In this document: in pieces, positions 46,585-56,168 of the stretch
Position numbering within the stretch: position 1 is the first letter of the stretch
Layout: every line of letters starts with the position of its first letter
Notes under the pieces: model-generated
Told to the model about the DNA's origin: nothing
What the model saw: only the letters and a program-made list of their open reading frames with translations
Databases searched by the model: none
Program-made: the position numbers and the translations under genes
NCBI RefSeq assembly: GCF_016278775.1
Contig: NZ_JADQBF010000070.1
Span: forward strand, 1 to 64,000
Reading direction: 5' to 3'
Origin: Demequina sp.
Lineage (GTDB): Bacteria; Actinomycetota; Actinomycetes; Actinomycetales; Demequinaceae
DNA length: 64,000 nt

Positions 46585-46694
46585 GGTCGGAGTCTAAGCC
46601 GGGGAGGGTCACCCCTCGAGTGAGTCGCCGGTCATGCGTTTGCACATAGCCCCCGATACACGCTGTACTGGGGTCATCACTCCTAGGAGGAACT

Positions 46695-47075
46695 ATGAAG
46701 ACCGGTGGCTTTGGTAAGTACGTGGTGAACGCACTCGTGGCGGCCGTTGCAGGTCAAGCGATGGGAATCGTGCGCACCGAGCTCGAAGATGCGAAGACCG
46801 AGATGCAGGAGAAGGCCAAGGGCATCGGCATCGGCGCTGCTCTGGTGGCGGCCTCCGCGTCCTTCCTGTTCTTCGCCCTGGCCGTGTTCCTCGCGGCTGC
46901 CGTGATCGGCCTGGCTCAGGTGTGGCCCGCTTGGCTTGCCGCCCTGGCGGTGGGCGGTGGCCTGCTGCTCATTGGCGGCATCCTGATCGCCGTCGGCGCC
47001 TCCAAGATCAACAAGAACAAAGATCTCAAGCCGGAACGCGCCATCACCAGCCTGCGCCGCTACTTCGGCAGCTAA
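46695..47075 (+). CDS. phage-holin-superfamily/DUF1469 membrane protein (chromosomal)
   Basis: 126 residues. An amphipathic N-terminal region with coiled-coil potential (VRTELEDAKTEMQEKAKG) and two membrane helices with Gly/Ala packing match the actinobacterial holin_III/DUF1469 family. These are not phage genes in this setting; their function is unknown. AGGAGG lies 4-5 nt before the ATG. The stop overlaps the stop of the converging EamA gene by three bases. Confidence 0.85.
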   Translation: MKTGGFGKYVVNALVAAVAGQAMGIVRTELEDAKTEMQEKAKGIGIGAALVAASASFLFFALAVFLAAAVIGLAQVWPAWLAALAVGGGLLLIGGILIAVGASKINKNKDLKPERAITSLRRYFGS

Positions 47076-48037
47076 GCCACATCCACCGACGGCGCTCCCG
47101 GCGGAGTGGCCGCCGGTGGGGGCGGCGGCTTGGGCCTGGATCGGCCAGCAAGCCACACCCCGACAAACACGACGAGCGCGCCGACCGGCTCGTACCACTG
47201 GAGTCCCTCGCCCAAGACGGTCACGCCCAGCACCGTCGCGACAACGGGCACCAAGAACGTCACCGAGGTAGCGGTAGTGGCTCCGGCGAGTTTCACGACC
47301 CTCCAGAACATGATGTAGGCGAACGACGTGCCGAGCACGCCGAGCGCCAGTACTCCCCACAGCGCTGACCCCGTGACGGAGAAGGCGCCCTGCTCCGGTG
47401 GCCCGGACAAGACCGCCACGGGCGCCAGCATGACGGCCGAGATCCCCACCTGCGTCATGGACAGCCCAGCGGGTCCGGCGCTCACCCGCGTCAGCAACAT
47501 GCGCGACAGCGTCCCGCCAATGCCATAGAACGCGGTGGCCGTCAGCATCAGCACGGTGCCGCTCAAGGAGAACTCACTCACGTCCCATGCGCCCACCAGC
47601 ACGGCTAGCCCGGCGGCGCCCACCAGCAGGCCAACCAACTGCGAACGGGTGGTGCGCTCCGCCGGTATGAGCAGGGCCACGAACAGGGCGGTCCACAGCG
47701 GCGTGGACGCGTTCAGCAGGCTCGCGAGAATCGAGGTGATGTGCTGCTCAGCCATGGGGATCAAGACCATCGGCACGCCGGACATGCACACCCCCACCAC
47801 GGCGATAGCCCCCACCTGCTTCCACGTGAAACTTGGCCACCTCCGCGCCACCGCCACCATTGCGACCAGCACGATCGCGCCGACCAGCAGCCGACCGAAG
47901 CCCACCTGGGCGGGGGTGAATGCCTCAAGGCCCATCTTGATGAACAAGAACGATGACCCCCACCCCAGAGCGGCCACCATGAGCGACGGCATCCACGCCC
48001 GCATGGGCGCGTGCTGCGCCGGGTGCGAGCCGCTCAT
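47072..48037 (-). CDS. EamA-family transporter (second copy in window)
   Basis: 321 residues, ten helices in two EamA repeats (WGSSFLFIKMGLEAF; AFYGIGGTLSRMLLTRV). A Pro-rich tail ends it. The ATG overlaps the ogt stop by ATGA (48034-48037), showing a coupled pair. The substrate is unknown. Differs clearly from the RhtA-like copy at 276-1184. Confidence 0.88.
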   Translation of the reverse strand: MSGSHPAQHAPMRAWMPSLMVAALGWGSSFLFIKMGLEAFTPAQVGFGRLLVGAIVLVAMVAVARRWPSFTWKQVGAIAVVGVCMSGVPMVLIPMAEQHITSILASLLNASTPLWTALFVALLIPAERTTRSQLVGLLVGAAGLAVLVGAWDVSEFSLSGTVLMLTATAFYGIGGTLSRMLLTRVSAGPAGLSMTQVGISAVMLAPVAVLSGPPEQGAFSVTGSALWGVLALGVLGTSFAYIMFWRVVKLAGATTATSVTFLVPVVATVLGVTVLGEGLQWYEPVGALVVFVGVWLAGRSRPKPPPPPAATPPGAPSVDVA

Positions 48038-48642
48038 CGGTCCCCTCCCGGTGCGGGTCCTCCAGGGTGCACCACGCCCACCGCTGGCGCGAGAACGTCC
48101 GGGTGCGCCTCGCGTCCGGCTCTCAGGACGGCAGCGTCCGCCCAGCCAGCCTCGAACGCGAGCAGAGCGGCCTTGATCCCAGGGCCCCCAGGGCCGTAGC
48201 GGCCCAGACGCCCACCCGAAGCGATCACTCGGTGGCAGGGAACAAACAGTGCGATGGCGTTGCGTCCGCACGCCGTCCCTGCGGCCCGCATGGCCCGCGG
48301 CCTCCCGGCGGCCGCGGCCACCTCTTGATAGGACAACGGCTCACCGGCAACGATGCGTCGCGTCGCCTCCCACACGTCCTGGAAGAAGGGCCCACCCTCT
48401 TGCTGGACCGGGACCGACGCCGCGGCGCTGCCGTCTCCGTCCAACCACGCCTCGACGGCGTCCCTGACGTGAGGTGGTGCGCCTTGCGACCAGCCGTCGG
48501 CCACCAGGCCCCCCGGCAGTTGCGCTGCCACGTGGACTGCGGGCCGGAATCCCGCAGCACGGACCACGCCATCCGCGGTGGCGAAGACGCTGAGGTCGCC
48601 TACCGGGGTGGCGAAGCGCTCATGCGTGAGGGCAGCATTCAT
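48034..48642 (-). CDS. ogt: methylated-DNA--[protein]-cysteine S-methyltransferase
   Basis: 202 residues. FVPCHRVIASGG contains the alkyl-accepting Cys136 and the catalytic His; SYQEVAAAAGRPRAMRAAG is the DNA-binding helix with the Arg finger, GRYGPGGPGIKAALLAFE the family ending. It repairs O6-alkylguanine in a suicide reaction. A C-terminal tail of about 30 residues is not typical. Upstream gene of the ogt-eamA pair. Confidence 0.92.
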   Translation of the reverse strand: MNAALTHERFATPVGDLSVFATADGVVRAAGFRPAVHVAAQLPGGLVADGWSQGAPPHVRDAVEAWLDGDGSAAASVPVQQEGGPFFQDVWEATRRIVAGEPLSYQEVAAAAGRPRAMRAAGTACGRNAIALFVPCHRVIASGGRLGRYGPGGPGIKAALLAFEAGWADAAVLRAGREAHPDVLAPAVGVVHPGGPAPGGDR

Positions 48643-48747
48643 GCGCCAAGATTACGGCCCGGAGCGGACGTCGAGACGAGGCCGCTTGGGCTCAGGGTGG
48701 CACCTTCTGCGCTTGCCGCGCGTCGGTGGCGCACACCGGGCAGAAAG

Positions 48748-48780
48748 AACGGCCCCCGTCCTTGCGGGACGAGGGCCGTT
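48748..48780 (-). terminator. terminator after bldC
   Basis: AACGGCCC (48748-48755) and GGGCCGTT (48773-48780) with an inner GTCC/GGAC pair; read on the minus strand it is followed by CTTTCT. Confidence 0.8.
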
Positions 48781-48794
48781 ATGACTTGCGAATG

Positions 48795-49004
48795 TTAAGC
48801 GGAGTGAGCCTGTTCCTGCGCGTCTGCGAGCAGGGCCATCACCTCAAGCTCACGGAAACGCCGGTGACCACCCAGCGTGCGAATCGAGGAGAGTTTGCCA
48901 ACCTTGGCCCAACGGGTCACGGTCTTTGGGTCTACGCGAAAAATCGCGGCGACCTCACTGGGCGTGAGCAACTTCTCCGGTTCATGGAGAGTATCTGCCA
49001 TCAT
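48795..49004 (-). CDS. bldC: BldC-like MerR-type DNA-binding protein
   Basis: 69 residues, nearly the whole a winged helix: LLTPSEVAAIFRVDPKTVTRWAKVGKLSSIRTLGGHRRF. This is the BldC family, small developmental or growth-phase regulators of actinobacteria that bind tandem repeats. Two ATGs in a row; AGGGAAAG lies before the first. The 218-base gap up to the DUF3073 gene, with A/T-rich stretches, must hold both divergent promoters. Confidence 0.92.
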   Translation of the reverse strand: MMADTLHEPEKLLTPSEVAAIFRVDPKTVTRWAKVGKLSSIRTLGGHRRFRELEVMALLADAQEQAHSA

Positions 49005-49222
49005 GTCTTTCCCTCAGTTGTGCCGGGAGCCCTGCGGGCATCGTCGCACCATGAGACTCTCGACTCATACGATTATGACGCGGTTCTTGGGAGTTTTCCT
49101 GTTTTTGTCGGTATGTCCAGAGATTCGCGACTGGTCGAACGAAGGTTGTAGAGTAACGACAGGACTCGAGGCCGAGGACCGCAGTTGTGCGTGTCCTCTG
49201 TAGTCAGAAGGGACGGGCGATC

Positions 49223-49396
49223 ATGGGGCGCGGCCGTCAGAAGGCAAAAGACGCGAAGATTGCGCGTCAGCTCAAGTACACCGACCACAGCAGCGATCTG
49301 CGCGAGTTGGAACGAGAGCTCATCGGTCGATCCAGCGTGCCCGCGCAGCCGTCAGAGGACGAGCGTCGCGACCGTTGGGCAGAAGAAGACGACTAG
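49223..49396 (+). CDS. DUF3073 small protein
   Basis: 57 residues. MGRGRQKAKDAKIARQLKY is the diagnostic N-terminus of DUF3073, a basic actinobacterial family of unknown role. AAGGGAC precedes the ATG at 49223; an earlier in-frame GTG (49187) lacks support. TAGAGT at 49152-49157 may be its -10. Typical partner of bldC and purM in Micrococcales. Confidence 0.88.
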   Translation: MGRGRQKAKDAKIARQLKYTDHSSDLRELERELIGRSSVPAQPSEDERRDRWAEEDD

Positions 49397-49513
49397 AGAC
49401 TGTGCCGCGCCGGGGGTGAACGTCGTCTCCTGCCGCGATTCTTGGTGACCGCCCGGGGTGTGGCGGCCGTCGGCGTTGCGCCCGGGGGTCGCCGGTTCAG
49501 ACGGGAGCCACCG

Positions 49514-50620
49514 TCAGGCGCGGTACGCGCCACTCAGGTAGACGGCGCCCCCCTGGACGCCCTTGGCGCCACGCACCACATCAGCGGACGACGCACGCGC
49601 ATCGTCCGCGATGACCGCGCCCAGTTCCCACGACGGAACGCCAGCGGCTGTCGAGGCGCTGATCACGGAGTCGGCGTCGGAGGCCGACACTACGGCGACC
49701 ATGCCGACGCCCATGTTGAGCGTCGACTCCAGGTCATGCCACGGGACCTGGCCCGCGCCCGCAAGCGCATCAAAGATGACGGGCAGCTGCCACGCGTCGC
49801 GAGCAACCGTCGCGGCGAGTCCCGCGGGGATGACGCGCGCCAGGTTCGCGGCGAGTCCCCCGCCCGTCACGTGCGAGAAGGCATGGAGGCCGGGTACAGA
49901 ACCCGCAAGCTCCACACAAAGCTTTGCGTAGATGCGGGTGGGCTCCAACAGTTCCTCGCCCACGGTGCGGCCGAGGTCGGCCACATGACGGTCGAGCGTC
50001 CAGCCCGCATGCGCCATGACCGAACGCACCAGCGAGTAGCCGTTGGAGTGCAGCCCCGACGATGCCATGGCCACCACCACGTCACCCTCGCGGACGCGAT
50101 CGGGCCCCAGCAACGCGTCGGCTTCGACCACTCCGATGGCCGCGCCAGCCACGTCATAGTCGTCTGGCTCCATGACGCCAGGGTGCTCGGCTGTCTCGCC
50201 CCCCACGAGCGCGGTATCCGCCATGAGGCAGCCCTCGGCAATGCCGCGCACGATGTCGGCTATGCGCTCCGGCACCACGCGACCACACGCAATGTAGTCC
50301 GTCATGACAAGCGGCTTCGCGCCGCACACCACGATGTCGTCGACAACCATGGCGACCAAGTCTTGGCCGATCGTGTCGTGGATGCCCATCGCGCGAGCGA
50401 TGACGATCTTGGTGCCCACACCATCGGTTGAAGACGCAAGCAGTGGGCGGCGGTAGTCCTTGAGAGCAGAGGCGTCGAAGAGGCCAGCGAACGCGCCGAC
50501 TCCCCCCAAGACCTCGGGCCCGTGGGTCTTGCCCACAGCCTCCTTCATCAGTTCCACCGCGCGGTCGCCCGCCGCAGTGTCCACGCCGGACGACGCGTAG
50601 GTGATGCCTTCGCTGCTCAT
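49514..50620 (-). CDS. purM: phosphoribosylformylglycinamidine cyclo-ligase (AIR synthetase)
   Basis: 368 residues. LASSTDGVGTKIVIA, DLVAMVVDDIVVCGAKPL, VGGETAEHPGVM, SSGLHSNGYSLVR and HVTGGGLAANLARV are the PurM blocks; it makes AIR from FGAM with ATP. The ATG at 50620 overlaps the purF stop by ATGA. Second gene of purF-purM. Length is normal. Confidence 0.97.
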   Translation of the reverse strand: MSSEGITYASSGVDTAAGDRAVELMKEAVGKTHGPEVLGGVGAFAGLFDASALKDYRRPLLASSTDGVGTKIVIARAMGIHDTIGQDLVAMVVDDIVVCGAKPLVMTDYIACGRVVPERIADIVRGIAEGCLMADTALVGGETAEHPGVMEPDDYDVAGAAIGVVEADALLGPDRVREGDVVVAMASSGLHSNGYSLVRSVMAHAGWTLDRHVADLGRTVGEELLEPTRIYAKLCVELAGSVPGLHAFSHVTGGGLAANLARVIPAGLAATVARDAWQLPVIFDALAGAGQVPWHDLESTLNMGVGMVAVVSASDADSVISASTAAGVPSWELGAVIADDARASSADVVRGAKGVQGGAVYLSGAYRA

Positions 50621-52092
50621 CCTGCGACCTCCGCTCGCTGGGTCAGCAGCAGGTGGCGCGCATTGACTGGGGTATCCATCGGGTACTGGCCCGTGAAGCA
50701 CGCGGTGCACAGGCGCTCCTCGGCCTGCTGCGTCGCGGCGACCATGCCCTCAAGGGAGATGTGCCCGAGCGTGTCGGCGCCGATGTACTGACGTAGTTCT
50801 TCGATCGTCTTGCCCACCGATGCGAGTTCTTCGCGCGTAGGAAAGTCGATCCCGTAGAAGCACGGCCACTGCACGGGCGGCGCTGAGATGCGCACGTGTA
50901 CCTCCGCGGCGCCCGCCTCGCGAAGCATCGCGATAATCGCGTGCTGGGTGTTGCCGCGCACGATGGTGTCATCCACGACGATGAGCCGCTTGCCAGCGAT
51001 CACCTCGCGGAGCGGGTTCAATTTGAGCCTGATGCCCAGCTGTCGCAGCGTCTGCGACGGCTGGATGAAGGTGCGCCCCACGTATCCGTTCTTGGTGAGA
51101 CCCTGAGCGAACGGGATTCCCGATTCCTGCGCATAGCCCACCGCCGCCGGCGTCCCTGACTCCGGCACGGGGATCACCAGATCCGCCTCGACCGGGTGCT
51201 CGCGGGCAAGAGTGCGGCCCATCTCGAGTCGAGCGGCCTGGATCGACCGGCCTGCAATCGAGGTGTCCGGTCGCGCGAGGTAGACGTATTCGAAGACGCA
51301 GCCGTGCGGCTCTGCCTTGGCAAAGCGCTCGGAGTGAACGCCCTCGTCGTTGATGGTGAGGAGTTCCCCCGGCTCGACCTCGCGCAGGAAGGCTGCGCCC
51401 ACAATGTCGAGCGCAGGGATCTCGGAGGCAACGACCCAGCCTCCACCCGGGAGCTCGCCCAGCACGAGTGGCCGCACCCCATGAGGGTCGCGCGCCGCAT
51501 ACAGCGCGTGCTCGTCCATGAAGACGAAGGAGAACGCGCCGCGCACGTGCGGCAGGAGTTCGAGTGCCGTCTCGGCAAGGGTGTCGTACTCATCGGATCC
51601 CAGCAGCGCCGTGACGATGGCCGTGTCGGTGCACTTGCCACCCTTGAGGTCCAGCCGCTTGGCCATCCCCTCCCTGGCGACCAGCAGGTCGATGAGTTCC
51701 TGGGGGTTAGTGAGATTGCCGTTGTGGCCGAGCGCGACCGTCCCGTGAGCCGTGGGCCCCAACGTTGGCTGCGCGTTGGCCCACGTCGATGCGCCCGTCG
51801 TGGAGTAGCGCGCGTGACCCACCGCGATGTGGCCCTGGAGAGCCTCGAGGGCGCCCTCGTCGAACACTTGGGAGACCAGGCCCATGTCCTTGAACACGAG
51901 GATCTTGTGGCCGTCAGACGCGGCGATGCCCGCCGATTCCTGACCTCGGTGTTGCAGTGCGTAGAGCCCGAAGTAGGTGAGCTTCGCGACCTCTTCGCCC
52001 GGTGCGTACACTCCGAACACCCCGCACGCGTCTTGCGGGCCCTTCTCCCCCGGCATCAGGTCGTGGTTGAGGCGTCCGTCACCGCGGGCCAT
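50617..52092 (-). CDS. purF: amidophosphoribosyltransferase
   Basis: 491 residues. After a 22-residue propeptide, Cys23 in DACGVFGVY becomes the N-terminal nucleophile of the Ntn glutaminase domain; HRGQESAGIA and IGHARYSTTG-like TGASTWANAQP follow. The PRTase motif is RLIVVDDTIVRGNT. First committed step of purine synthesis. Overlaps the preceding membrane-protein gene by 14 bases. Confidence 0.97.
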   Translation of the reverse strand: MARGDGRLNHDLMPGEKGPQDACGVFGVYAPGEEVAKLTYFGLYALQHRGQESAGIAASDGHKILVFKDMGLVSQVFDEGALEALQGHIAVGHARYSTTGASTWANAQPTLGPTAHGTVALGHNGNLTNPQELIDLLVAREGMAKRLDLKGGKCTDTAIVTALLGSDEYDTLAETALELLPHVRGAFSFVFMDEHALYAARDPHGVRPLVLGELPGGGWVVASEIPALDIVGAAFLREVEPGELLTINDEGVHSERFAKAEPHGCVFEYVYLARPDTSIAGRSIQAARLEMGRTLAREHPVEADLVIPVPESGTPAAVGYAQESGIPFAQGLTKNGYVGRTFIQPSQTLRQLGIRLKLNPLREVIAGKRLIVVDDTIVRGNTQHAIIAMLREAGAAEVHVRISAPPVQWPCFYGIDFPTREELASVGKTIEELRQYIGADTLGHISLEGMVAATQQAEERLCTACFTGQYPMDTPVNARHLLLTQRAEVAG

Positions 52093-52438
52093 CGGCCGTC
52101 CCTTCGTTGTCGTCGGCTTCGAAGCCAGCTGCGGCCTCGGCCTCGATCACGTCTCTTTGGCGGTCGGCAGAGCGGCCAGACACATACTCGATGACGGCGG
52201 CCTGCGCACCCGTGACGAGGCCCCCAGCGAGCGCGCCGCCCAAGCCAAGCAGCAGCATGGCGACACCCCGGCCGACGGCGGTGCCAGCTGGCAGGGTGGC
52301 GCCCAGTATGAGTCCCACGAACAGGCCGATGCCGACGCCCGTCAGGATGAAGCGCTCCGTGCGGGGCGCTCGCCGATAGGTCGCCGGAATGGCGCTGTCG
52401 CGCAAATGGTCTGGGGTGGGCTCAGTACCGTCGCTCAC
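52079..52438 (-). CDS. small membrane protein upstream of purF
   Basis: 119 residues with two hydrophobic helices (about 32-52 and 58-80) and a charged C-terminal tail. No family recognised beyond similar small proteins placed before purF in actinobacteria. Start GTG at 52438; TAGACT (52445-52450) ends 6 nt before it, a leaderless signature, so the promoter of the purF-purM unit may be here. The 3' end overlaps the purF start by 14 bases. Confidence 0.75.
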   Translation of the reverse strand: MSDGTEPTPDHLRDSAIPATYRRAPRTERFILTGVGIGLFVGLILGATLPAGTAVGRGVAMLLLGLGGALAGGLVTGAQAAVIEYVSGRSADRQRDVIEAEAAAGFEADDNEGTADGPR

Positions 52439-52461
52439 GGGATGAGTCTAGGCGGTGGCGC

Positions 52462-52490
52462 GCCCGCGCCGGTGCGTGACCGGCGCGGGC
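52462..52490 (-). terminator. GC-rich hairpin after the CUT1 permease gene
   Basis: GCCCGCGCCGGT (52462-52473) pairs perfectly with ACCGGCGCGGGC (52479-52490), five-base loop; an outer GGCGGT/ACCGCC pair extends it. No T run, so strength is uncertain. Ends the sugar ABC operon. Confidence 0.65.
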
Positions 52491-52497
52491 ACCGCCA

Positions 52498-53439
52498 TTA
52501 GCCCTTGGTCGAGCCGGCCAGCAGGCCGCGCACGAAGTACCGCTGGAGCGAGAAGAACACGATCAGCGGAATGATCATCGAGATGAACGCGGCGGGCGGG
52601 ACCAAGTACGCGTACTGGCCGTAGTCACCCGCGAGGTTCGAGATCGGGTACGTCAGCGGGTAGGTCTTGTTGCCACCGAACACCGCCGAGACCAGCAGGT
52701 CGTTCCACACCCACAGGAACTGGAAGATCGCCAGTGACGCCACCGCAGGTAGCGACAACGGGATGATGATCTTGAAGAAGGTCTGGGTGTGGCTGGCTCC
52801 ATCCACGCGCGCCGCCTCCAAGATGTCGCTGGGTATCTGCGACACAAAGTTGTGTAACAGGAACACCGCGAGCGGCATCGCGAAGATCGTGTGAGCTATC
52901 CACACGCCGGGGAACTGCCCGGCGACACCCAGGTTTTCTGGGCCGAGGAGCTTGAGCAGCGGGATCAGCGCCAACTGCAACGGCACCACCTGCAACGCGA
53001 AGATCATGACGAACAGGAAGTTGGAGCCCTTGAACGGAATCCACGCGAACGCGTATGCCGCCATCAAACCCAGTACCAGCGGGAACACGACCGATGGCAC
53101 TGTCACCACAATGGAGTTCATCACGTTGCCCAGCAGCGGGGGAGCCGTGGAGTTGTCACCAAACGCCTCGAACAGCACGTGGTTGAAGTTGGAGAACGTG
53201 AGATCGCCGTCGGCCATCACCGTCCACCACGCGTCGGTGCGGTACCTGTCACCCGGAATGAGTGCGGTCATGAACAGGGCGACCGTCGGAATGGTCCACA
53301 GCATCGCAATAATGATTGCTGCGGCTGTCGCCCATGGCGACGTGAGGTTCTCCTTCGCCTGGCCAGCCCGGTTCTTCTTGCGAGTCGGTGCTGCGTCTGG
53401 CGTGGCCTCGGGGCCAGCGGGAGGCATCGTGACACTCAT
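52498..53439 (-). CDS. CUT1 sugar ABC permease, MalG-like
   Basis: 313 residues with six helices. DILEAARVDGASHTQTFFKIIIPLSLPA is the EAA loop that contacts the ATPase, and GLLAGSTKG the C-terminal MalG ending. Start ATG at 53439 shares one base with the upstream stop (TGATG). It forms the inner-membrane channel with the gene before it. By resemblance it is an AglG-type alpha-glucoside permease, but the sugar is not proven. Confidence 0.88.
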   Translation of the reverse strand: MSVTMPPAGPEATPDAAPTRKKNRAGQAKENLTSPWATAAAIIIAMLWTIPTVALFMTALIPGDRYRTDAWWTVMADGDLTFSNFNHVLFEAFGDNSTAPPLLGNVMNSIVVTVPSVVFPLVLGLMAAYAFAWIPFKGSNFLFVMIFALQVVPLQLALIPLLKLLGPENLGVAGQFPGVWIAHTIFAMPLAVFLLHNFVSQIPSDILEAARVDGASHTQTFFKIIIPLSLPAVASLAIFQFLWVWNDLLVSAVFGGNKTYPLTYPISNLAGDYGQYAYLVPPAAFISMIIPLIVFFSLQRYFVRGLLAGSTKG

Positions 53440-54512
53440 CAGCGCGTCTCCTTCACCTTGTTGAGCGATCGCACGTTGTAGATGACGATCGGGATGACGA
53501 AGACGAACAGGATCACGGCGAGTGCCGCACCCAGTGACTCGCGACCTTCCACGAAACTCAGTACGTACATCTTGTTGGCGACGATGTCGGTCTGATTGCG
53601 GCCCTGCGTCACCGTGCGAACGATGTCGTAGACCTTGAGCGAGGCAATCGTGATGGTAGTGAGCACCACCACCAGAGTGGCGCGGATCGACGGCACCGTG
53701 ATGGACCAGAAGCGTTGCCACGCGTTTGCCCCGTCAAGCGAGGCCGCCTCGTTCATCTCGACGGGAACGCCCTTGATGGCCGCCGAGATGATCACCATGG
53801 CGAATCCCGTTTGGATCCATACCAAGATGAGAATCAGGAACAGCGTGTTCCAGGGGGCCTCGTTCAAGAAGTTGAAGGCAGGGAACCCCATTTTGGTGAT
53901 CAGCGCGTTGAGCATGCCTGTCTGAGAGCCGACCTGGTTGTAGTCATACATGATGGAGCCCCAGATCACGGAAGCTCCTACAAAGGAGATAGCCATCGGC
54001 ATGAACACCAGGGACTTCAGGACCTTCTCGCCCTTGGCACGGTCGATAAATACGGCGTATGCCAGGCCGATCGAAGTCGAAAGCCCAGGCACGAGCACCA
54101 TCCACACCATCGTGTTGATCACGGAGCGCAGGGTCGTGGAGTCCGTAAACGCAAATCTGTAGTTCTCGAGTCCAACGAACTGAGTCACGGACGTGTAGAT
54201 ACCGGTGGCGGGGTCGGGCTCTTGCACCACTTGGTTGAACGACAGCCAAACCGTCGACAGCGCCGGCCAAATCAGACCGATTCCAAGCAGGAGCAGGACG
54301 GGTGCAATCAGCACCATGAGTTGTACCTTGTCGCGGATCACACCGCGCACTAGGTCTGCGCCGAACATGACGGCCGCAACTACGACAAGAAACGCCACGA
54401 TCGCAATCGCGGCGAGTGAAACATTGCTGCCCTGTGTTGACCAGAACTCACCGTCGAGCCCTGCCATGGGCAGCCCTCGGGACAAGGACAAGGGCACCTC
54501 AGTCGACGTCAT
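53439..54512 (-). CDS. CUT1 sugar ABC permease, MalF-like
   Basis: 357 residues with an extra N-terminal helix (about 30-55) before the usual six, a MalF/AglF feature. PVEMNEAASLDGANAWQRFWSITVPSI is the EAA loop. AAAGGAA precedes the ATG at 54512. Middle gene of the binding-protein / permease / permease operon. No ATPase gene is present in the operon, so a shared MsiK-type ATPase must serve it. Confidence 0.88.
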   Translation of the reverse strand: MTSTEVPLSLSRGLPMAGLDGEFWSTQGSNVSLAAIAIVAFLVVVAAVMFGADLVRGVIRDKVQLMVLIAPVLLLLGIGLIWPALSTVWLSFNQVVQEPDPATGIYTSVTQFVGLENYRFAFTDSTTLRSVINTMVWMVLVPGLSTSIGLAYAVFIDRAKGEKVLKSLVFMPMAISFVGASVIWGSIMYDYNQVGSQTGMLNALITKMGFPAFNFLNEAPWNTLFLILILVWIQTGFAMVIISAAIKGVPVEMNEAASLDGANAWQRFWSITVPSIRATLVVVLTTITIASLKVYDIVRTVTQGRNQTDIVANKMYVLSFVEGRESLGAALAVILFVFVIPIVIYNVRSLNKVKETR

Positions 54513-54601
54513 CGTCGATTCCTTTCACCTCGTGTGGCAGACGCCGGCTGGGCCCCGCGACGATGCGCGAGGCCCAGCCAACTTGAGGGCTTACCTAGAC
54601 C

Positions 54602-55972
54602 TTACGGCCAAGCGTTCTCGATGTCCGACAGAACGGTGTCAAGGGGGGTTCCCGTGACGTAGTCGTTCATGCTGGTCCAGAATGCCGAGGCACCCACCTC
54701 AGCAGGCATGAGGTCCGAAGCGTCAAAGCGGAACACGGTGTCTTCGCCCTGCAGGATCTCAATGGATGCCTGACCAACTGGGCTGGAGGCGTTGGCGGGG
54801 TCGAGGCCCTTGTTGGCCGAGATCACGCCACCGAGCGAGACACGCTCGTTTGCCCAGGTGTCCGAGGCCAGGAACGTCTGCAGTGCAACGGTCTCCGGCT
54901 TGTCGTTGAAGGCGGCCACGAACTCGCCACCACCGGTGACGGCATCGCCGTCAGACTCGTTGATCTTGGGCGTCAGGAATGCCCAGACGTCACCTTCGGG
55001 GTCCACGTTGGTGCCCTCCGGCCACTGTGCCTCGTAGAACGAAGCCTGGTGGTGGAGCGAGCAGCTGTTCTCGAGGATCTGCAGGCCCGCCTCTTGGAAG
55101 GACGTGTCAACGATCGACGCCGAGTCACCCAGGCCACCGTTGACGTAGTCGGGGTTCAGTGCGATCGCACCGAAAGCCTCGAACGCTTCCGTGATCTCGG
55201 GCGAGGTGAAGTCGAGGTCGCCGGCAACCCACTGGTCGTAGGCCTCCGGGCCCTGCTGACGCAGGACGATGTCCTCAATCCAGTCGGTGCCGGCCCAGCC
55301 AGTTGCAGTGCCGGACTCGAAGCCGATGCACCATGGCGCGTAGTTTGCGCCTTCGCCACCGTTGGCAGCCATGTCGGCCGTCAGATCCATCATGCCGTCC
55401 CACGTGGTGGGAACTTCGTAGCCCTTGTCGGCGAACTCGGAAGGTGAGTACCAGACCCAGCCCTTGACGGATGCCATGAGTGGAGCCGCGTAGAACGTGG
55501 TACCGACGGTGCCGTAGTTCTTCCAGTCAGCGGACCAGAACTCGTCGACGTTTGCCTCGACCGACTCGGGGGCGGCAACGACGGCGCCGGTGCCTACCAC
55601 GCGCTGGAGAAGACCAGGCTGCGGGATGATCGCGAGGTCGGGCGGGTTACCACCGTCGACACGAATGTTGATCTCGGTCTCGAACTCGTCCGAGCCGTTG
55701 TATGTGACGTCGATGCCGGTGCACTCTGCGAACTTCGCGACCGACTCGGACAGCTGCTCTGCCTCGACACCTGAGATGGTGCCGTAGAGCTCCACTGCCT
55801 CTCCATCGAACGTTCCGTAGGTCGCGTAGTCCTCGCAACCTGCGGCCACATTGCTGTCGTCGCTCGTTGTCGTCGTGTCCGTGGGGTCAGGGTCGTCCGA
55901 GGACGTACACCCTGCCAGCAGAAGACCCGAGACAGCGACGGTAGCGAGCTGAACCTTCATGATTCGCTTCAT
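54602..55972 (-). CDS. sugar-binding lipoprotein of the CUT1 transporter (AglE-like)
   Basis: 456 residues. Lipobox LLAGC (Cys22), an Asp/Thr-rich linker, then an extracellular solute-binding fold (NPPDLAIIPQPGLLQRVV, KGWVWYSPSEFADKGYEVPTTWDGM). The sequence most resembles alpha-glucoside binding proteins of the AglE group. ATG at 55972 (AGAGGAAAG upstream) is chosen over one 72 bases earlier. First gene of the operon; a strong palindrome lies about 200 bases upstream. Confidence 0.88.
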   Translation of the reverse strand: MKRIMKVQLATVAVSGLLLAGCTSSDDPDPTDTTTTSDDSNVAAGCEDYATYGTFDGEAVELYGTISGVEAEQLSESVAKFAECTGIDVTYNGSDEFETEINIRVDGGNPPDLAIIPQPGLLQRVVGTGAVVAAPESVEANVDEFWSADWKNYGTVGTTFYAAPLMASVKGWVWYSPSEFADKGYEVPTTWDGMMDLTADMAANGGEGANYAPWCIGFESGTATGWAGTDWIEDIVLRQQGPEAYDQWVAGDLDFTSPEITEAFEAFGAIALNPDYVNGGLGDSASIVDTSFQEAGLQILENSCSLHHQASFYEAQWPEGTNVDPEGDVWAFLTPKINESDGDAVTGGGEFVAAFNDKPETVALQTFLASDTWANERVSLGGVISANKGLDPANASSPVGQASIEILQGEDTVFRFDASDLMPAEVGASAFWTSMNDYVTGTPLDTVLSDIENAWP

Positions 55973-56168
55973 TAGCGTTGCTTTCCTCTCCGTTGAGTCG
56001 TGTTGATGCTCCCCCAGGCAGGAATGAGGAGTTCTTTCCTCCACCTACCTGGTAGGTAGCCGCGACGGCCATGGAAATCTGACCACCGCTCGCGACCTTT
56101 TCCACCATAGGCAGGCCATTGGGCCCAAGCAATCGCAGAGGACGTCCGTGGGGTCTCAAGTGTGCATC

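Noticed and set aside
46695..47075. Prophage remnant suggested by a holin-like protein
   Set aside because: No lysin, capsid, integrase or attachment sites nearby; the family is chromosomal in actinobacteria.
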